NCBI RefSeq assembly: GCF_000310205.1
Contig: NZ_AMXE01000008.1
Coordinates: forward strand, 26,638 to 90,637
Length of the DNA stretch: 64,000 bases
Source: Thauera linaloolentis 47Lol = DSM 12138
GTDB lineage: Bacteria; Pseudomonadota; Gammaproteobacteria; Burkholderiales; Rhodocyclaceae
Reading direction: 5' to 3'
Part shown: in pieces, positions 61,502-64,000 of the stretch
Position numbering within the stretch: position 1 is the first letter of the stretch
How the letters are laid out: every line of letters starts with the position of its first letter
Notes under the pieces: model-generated
What the model was told of the DNA's origin: nothing
Databases searched by the model: none
Seen by the model: the letters and a program-made list of their open reading frames with translations, nothing else
Program-made: the position numbers and the translations under genes

Positions 61502-62334
61502 CTGCTTTCTCCGTTGCCGTTTGCCGCACCCGGTGCGTACTTGCGCAGGTAGCGCGCCTGCAGCTTCTCCGCCCGTTGTGCCAGTGTGCGCAGCAGGGCG
61601 GCTTCCTCGCGCAGCGTGTCGCGCAAGGGGCGCGCAAAATAGCCGCGCAGGAAGCGCAGCAGGTCGCGCTGTGTCAGGCCGATGTTCAGCGCCGAAAAAT
61701 ACAGCCCCGCCAGATCCTTGTCGCGCCAGCGGCGCGGCGTGGCATCGCGTACCTGGCTGCGGTGCAGGTCGATCAGCGATAGGCGCAGCGCGTCCGGCGT
61801 GGGTGGCGGATCGGTGTGCAGCAGGAAGTGGCACAGGTAGAAGTCGCGGTGGTTCATGCCGCCTTCGTGCATGCGCCGCGCCATGTCCGCCACGCGGGCG
61901 ATCAGCGCGCGCTTCAGCGCGGGTGGCGGGGGCTGCACGGGCCAGTCACGGCAGTAGTCTTCGAGGCTGATCGTCGGCGCGAGCGCCTCGGTGACGATGA
62001 AGGAATGCCGGCGCGCCGGGTTCGCGCCGCGCTCGCCGTAGGCCACGGCATGCATGGTGGCGACGCCGACCTGCTTCAGGCGGGCGATGGCCTCCCATTC
62101 GTTGCGCGCGCCGAGCACCGGCAGGCGCAGCGACAGCAGGTTCTTGAATATCTCGCCCCAGCCGATGCCGCGGTGGATCTTGACGAAATACGCCCTGCCT
62201 CCGGCTTCGGTGCGCAGCGTGCGGCGGCCTTCGAGTTCGCGGAAGACTTCGCCTTGCAGGGCCTCGACCGCGTCGAAGGCGTCGCGGCCCTGCCACAGGC
62301 TGCGGAAGGGTTCGTCGAGGTGTAGCGTGCTCAC
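61498..62334 (-). CDS. rfaP: LPS core heptose(I) kinase RfaP/WaaP
   Basis: The 278-residue kinase phosphorylates the first inner-core heptose. It shows YFVKIHRGIGWGEIFKNLLSLRLPVLGARNEWEAI, the catalytic loop GGMNHRDFYLCHFLL and the metal site RLSLIDLHRSQV. The tail is RYLRKYAPG. GTG 62334 overlaps the stop of the 28-residue cassette peptide. The stop overlaps the start of the next kinase gene. Confidence 0.93.
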   Translation of the reverse strand: MSTLHLDEPFRSLWQGRDAFDAVEALQGEVFRELEGRRTLRTEAGGRAYFVKIHRGIGWGEIFKNLLSLRLPVLGARNEWEAIARLKQVGVATMHAVAYGERGANPARRHSFIVTEALAPTISLEDYCRDWPVQPPPPALKRALIARVADMARRMHEGGMNHRDFYLCHFLLHTDPPPTPDALRLSLIDLHRSQVRDATPRRWRDKDLAGLYFSALNIGLTQRDLLRFLRGYFARPLRDTLREEAALLRTLAQRAEKLQARYLRKYAPGAANGNGESR

Positions 62335-62417
62335 TGGACGACCCTCCGGTTGCTGGTGCGACCACTTTCCCGTGGGAGGAGAGCGCCGCCTTCGGACGGC
62401 GGGGCGACGGCACTCAT
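62331..62417 (-). CDS. 28-residue peptide encoded by intergenic cassette, copy 2
   Basis: This 29-codon frame fills the gap between waaG and rfaP. Its ATG (62417-62415) overlaps the waaG TGA and its TGA (62333-62331) overlaps the rfaP GTG. The peptide begins MSAVAPPSEGG, continues ALLPRE and ends in an Arg-rich tail. Length and junction structure are identical to copy 1 at 11640-11726 although the flanking genes are unrelated. The DNA keeps the GCCGCC-TTCGG hairpin core and the GGGCGACGG and CCCTCCGG blocks. Confidence 0.5.
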   Translation of the reverse strand: MSAVAPPSEGGALLPRESGRTSNRRVVQ

Positions 62418-63550
62418 GCGCTTCGTCCTGTCGCCGGCAGGCCCAGGATTACGTCGGCGGCGCGCTCGGGCAGGCTGTAGAGGTCGGCCTGGCCGGCAAA
62501 GGCGAGGCCGTTGGCCTGCCAGCGCCGCCGCGCGTCGCCGTCGGCCAGCATGTCGGCCAGCGTGCGGTCGAGCCCGTCCTGGGCGAAGGGCTCGGGTACG
62601 ACGCGGCCGGCATCGGCGTCGTCGATGTAGTGGGCGTAGCCGCACACCGCCGTCGCCAGCACCGGCAACCCGGCGACCACGGCTTCGAGCAGCACGGTGC
62701 CGGTGTTCTCGTTGTAGGCGGGGTGGATCAGCAGGTCGGCGCCGAGCAGGAAGCGCGGCACGTCGCTGCGCCCTTTCAGGAATTCGACGCGCTCGCCCAG
62801 GCCGAGCGCGGCCGCCTGCAGCTTGAAGGGCTTGGGGTCGTCCTGGCCGATCACCATCAGCCGGGTGCGGTGCTTCAGGGCATCGGGCAGCGCGGCCAGC
62901 GCCTTCAGGCTGCGGTCGACGCCCTTGGTCTTGAAGCCGGAGCCGATCTGCACCAGCAGCAGATCCTCCTCTCCCAGACCGAATTCACGGAGGAAATCGG
63001 CGCGGATGCCGGCCGCGTTCGGCGGCGCGCGGCGGTCCGGCGCGATCCCAGGCGGCAGCAGGTGGAAGCGGCTGGCCGGCGTGCCGTAGTGCTTCACGAA
63101 CAAGGGCTGCTGCACGCTGGAGATCATCAGGATCTCGGTGCGGCTGTCCGGCCCGAACACCGCGCGTTCGTAAGCGGCGAAATGGCGGTAGCGGCCGCCG
63201 AGCCGGTACAGCGGATTGCGCAGCGTCTGCGCCTTGTCCTCGAAGCAGGGGTCGGCGGCGTAATACACGTCTAACCCCGGCATCTTGTTGAAGCCCACCA
63301 CGCGGTCGGCGGGCCGGCGGGCGAGGTCGGCCTGCACCCAGTCGGTGTATTTGCGGTAGCGGTGGTGGTTGAACAGCGCCCGCGCCGGCACATGCACCAC
63401 CTCGAAGCCGGGCGCCGCCTCGCCCTGCCATTCGAGCACATACACCCGGATCGCGTGGCCGCGCGCTTGGCAGGCCTGGGCGATGCGCAGGAAATCGCGC
63501 TGCATGCCGCCGAAGGGAAAGAACTTGTACAGGCAGAAGGCAAGTTGCAT
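62414..63550 (-). CDS. waaG: LPS core glucosyltransferase I, WaaG
   Basis: The 378-residue GT4 enzyme adds the first outer-core hexose to heptose II. It starts MQLAFCLYKFFPFGGMQRDFLRIA, as in WaaG. The donor domain shows LLVQIGSGFKTKGVDRSLKAL, RLMVIGQDDPKPF and HPAYNENTGTVLLEAVVAGLPVLAT (EX7E region). ATG 63550 overlaps the stop of waaC (ATGA). The order waaC-waaG-rfaP is the usual core arrangement in pseudomonads. Confidence 0.9.
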   Translation of the reverse strand: MQLAFCLYKFFPFGGMQRDFLRIAQACQARGHAIRVYVLEWQGEAAPGFEVVHVPARALFNHHRYRKYTDWVQADLARRPADRVVGFNKMPGLDVYYAADPCFEDKAQTLRNPLYRLGGRYRHFAAYERAVFGPDSRTEILMISSVQQPLFVKHYGTPASRFHLLPPGIAPDRRAPPNAAGIRADFLREFGLGEEDLLLVQIGSGFKTKGVDRSLKALAALPDALKHRTRLMVIGQDDPKPFKLQAAALGLGERVEFLKGRSDVPRFLLGADLLIHPAYNENTGTVLLEAVVAGLPVLATAVCGYAHYIDDADAGRVVPEPFAQDGLDRTLADMLADGDARRRWQANGLAFAGQADLYSLPERAADVILGLPATGRSA

Positions 63551-64000
63551 CAGCGGGCCTCGGTGGAGGGCGCTGCGCTGGCAGGCGCGGCGGCAAGTGC
63601 GGCGGAAGATGCGCTGGCGGATGTAATCGTGGACGTGGATGGAACAGGGGTCTGCCTGCCCAGCAGCACGGCCAGCTCGTGCCAGACGCGCTCGGGCGGC
63701 AGTTGGGTGAAGCAGGGCGGCTGGGTGAGTGCGAAATCCGGCCGTACCTTCTCCTCCGCCGTCGGCACATAGCTGCACTGCTTTTTCAGGCAGGGCGCGC
63801 AGGCGAAATCCGATGCCAGGTGGTGCTGGGCGAAGCCCCAGGCGCCGGTGAAGCCGGGATTGGTCGGACCGTACAGCGATACCGTCGGCACCGCCAGCGC
63901 CGCGGCGAGGTGGCCCAGCCCGGTGTCGACCGCGACGCAGGCGCGCGCGCCGGCAGTCTCGGCGGCGACGCCGGCCAGCGTCAGGCGCGGCAGCACCTGC
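63550..64000 (-). CDS. waaC: LPS heptosyltransferase I (WaaC), C-terminal part
   Basis: The reading frame continues beyond the right edge, so the N-terminal part is missing. The visible 150 residues contain the ADP-heptose-binding region of family GT9: CVAVDTGLGHLAAALAVPTVSLYGPTNPGFTGAWG, then ASDFACAPCLKKQC. An Ala/Ser/Thr-rich tail of about 35 residues follows. Heptosyltransferase I is preferred to II because of the waaG-rfaP order downstream. The assignment between the two is not certain. Confidence 0.75.
   Translation of the reverse strand, partial: QVLPRLTLAGVAAETAGARACVAVDTGLGHLAAALAVPTVSLYGPTNPGFTGAWGFAQHHLASDFACAPCLKKQCSYVPTAEEKVRPDFALTQPPCFTQLPPERVWHELAVLLGRQTPVPSTSTITSASASSAALAAAPASAAPSTEAR

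Overview
The window is about 64 kb of GC-rich chromosome from a betaproteobacterium. It is most likely from the Rhodocyclales (Thauera/Azoarcus type). That placement is an inference from gene order: DUF484-xerC, the nadD-rsfS-rlmH-maf-rng block, polA next to DUF2782 and thrB, two BPSS1780-type membrane proteins, and dispersed REP sequences. No rRNA, tRNA, CRISPR array, phage or transposase was seen.

Left part (1-23.9 kb) is housekeeping. It holds the tail of a DUF484 gene, xerC with a clear terminator, a winged-helix regulator, ruvAB, a membrane diguanylate cyclase that appears to have been inserted in front of ruvA together with a copy of the ruvA leader, a five-gene branched-chain-amino-acid-type ABC transporter, a UbiA prenyltransferase, rng-maf-rlmH-rsfS-nadD, thrB, a deoxyinosine glycosylase, a LOG-family protein, polA, and a gene fusing GmhA to a heptose-1-phosphate adenylyltransferase.

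Middle part (24-52 kb) is a surface-polysaccharide (O-antigen or capsule-like) locus read almost entirely on the minus strand. Its proximal end has rmlC/rmlA, two H-NS-type genes with one whole and one broken NYN-domain gene, an O-antigen ligase/polymerase, WcaJ, and Gmd/Rmd for GDP-rhamnose. Its centre is AT-richer and carries a glycosyltransferase, Wzy, Wzx, an acyltransferase, a capsule-synthesis-type protein, a PIG-L deacetylase, an inositol-monophosphatase-like enzyme and an SDR. Its distal end encodes a nonulosonic-acid pathway: PseB, PseC, two GNATs, an aldo/keto reductase, an SpsF cytidylyltransferase fused to a class III aminotransferase, PseG, an ATP-grasp ligase and a NeuB-type synthase. 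A broken flippase and a Wzz-like chain-length protein follow. Many genes overlap by ATGA, so long polycistronic transcription is likely.

Right part (52.5-64 kb) is an LPS core region resembling the Pseudomonas aeruginosa waa cluster. On the plus strand are a carbamoyltransferase, three glycosyltransferases and msbA. On the minus strand are a partial waaC, waaG, rfaP, a two-domain kinase and a further small InaA-type kinase.

The most unusual signal is a repeated 87-nt coding cassette (11640-11726 and 62331-62417). Each copy encodes a 28-residue peptide, and its start and stop codons overlap the stop of the upstream gene and the GTG start of the downstream gene. A decayed third copy forms the N-terminus of the kinase at 61501. 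Also notable are the duplicated ruvA leader, the GmhA-adenylyltransferase fusion, the SpsF-aminotransferase fusion, the NYN/H-NS duplication, and a 141-bp element bounded by 12-bp inverted repeats.
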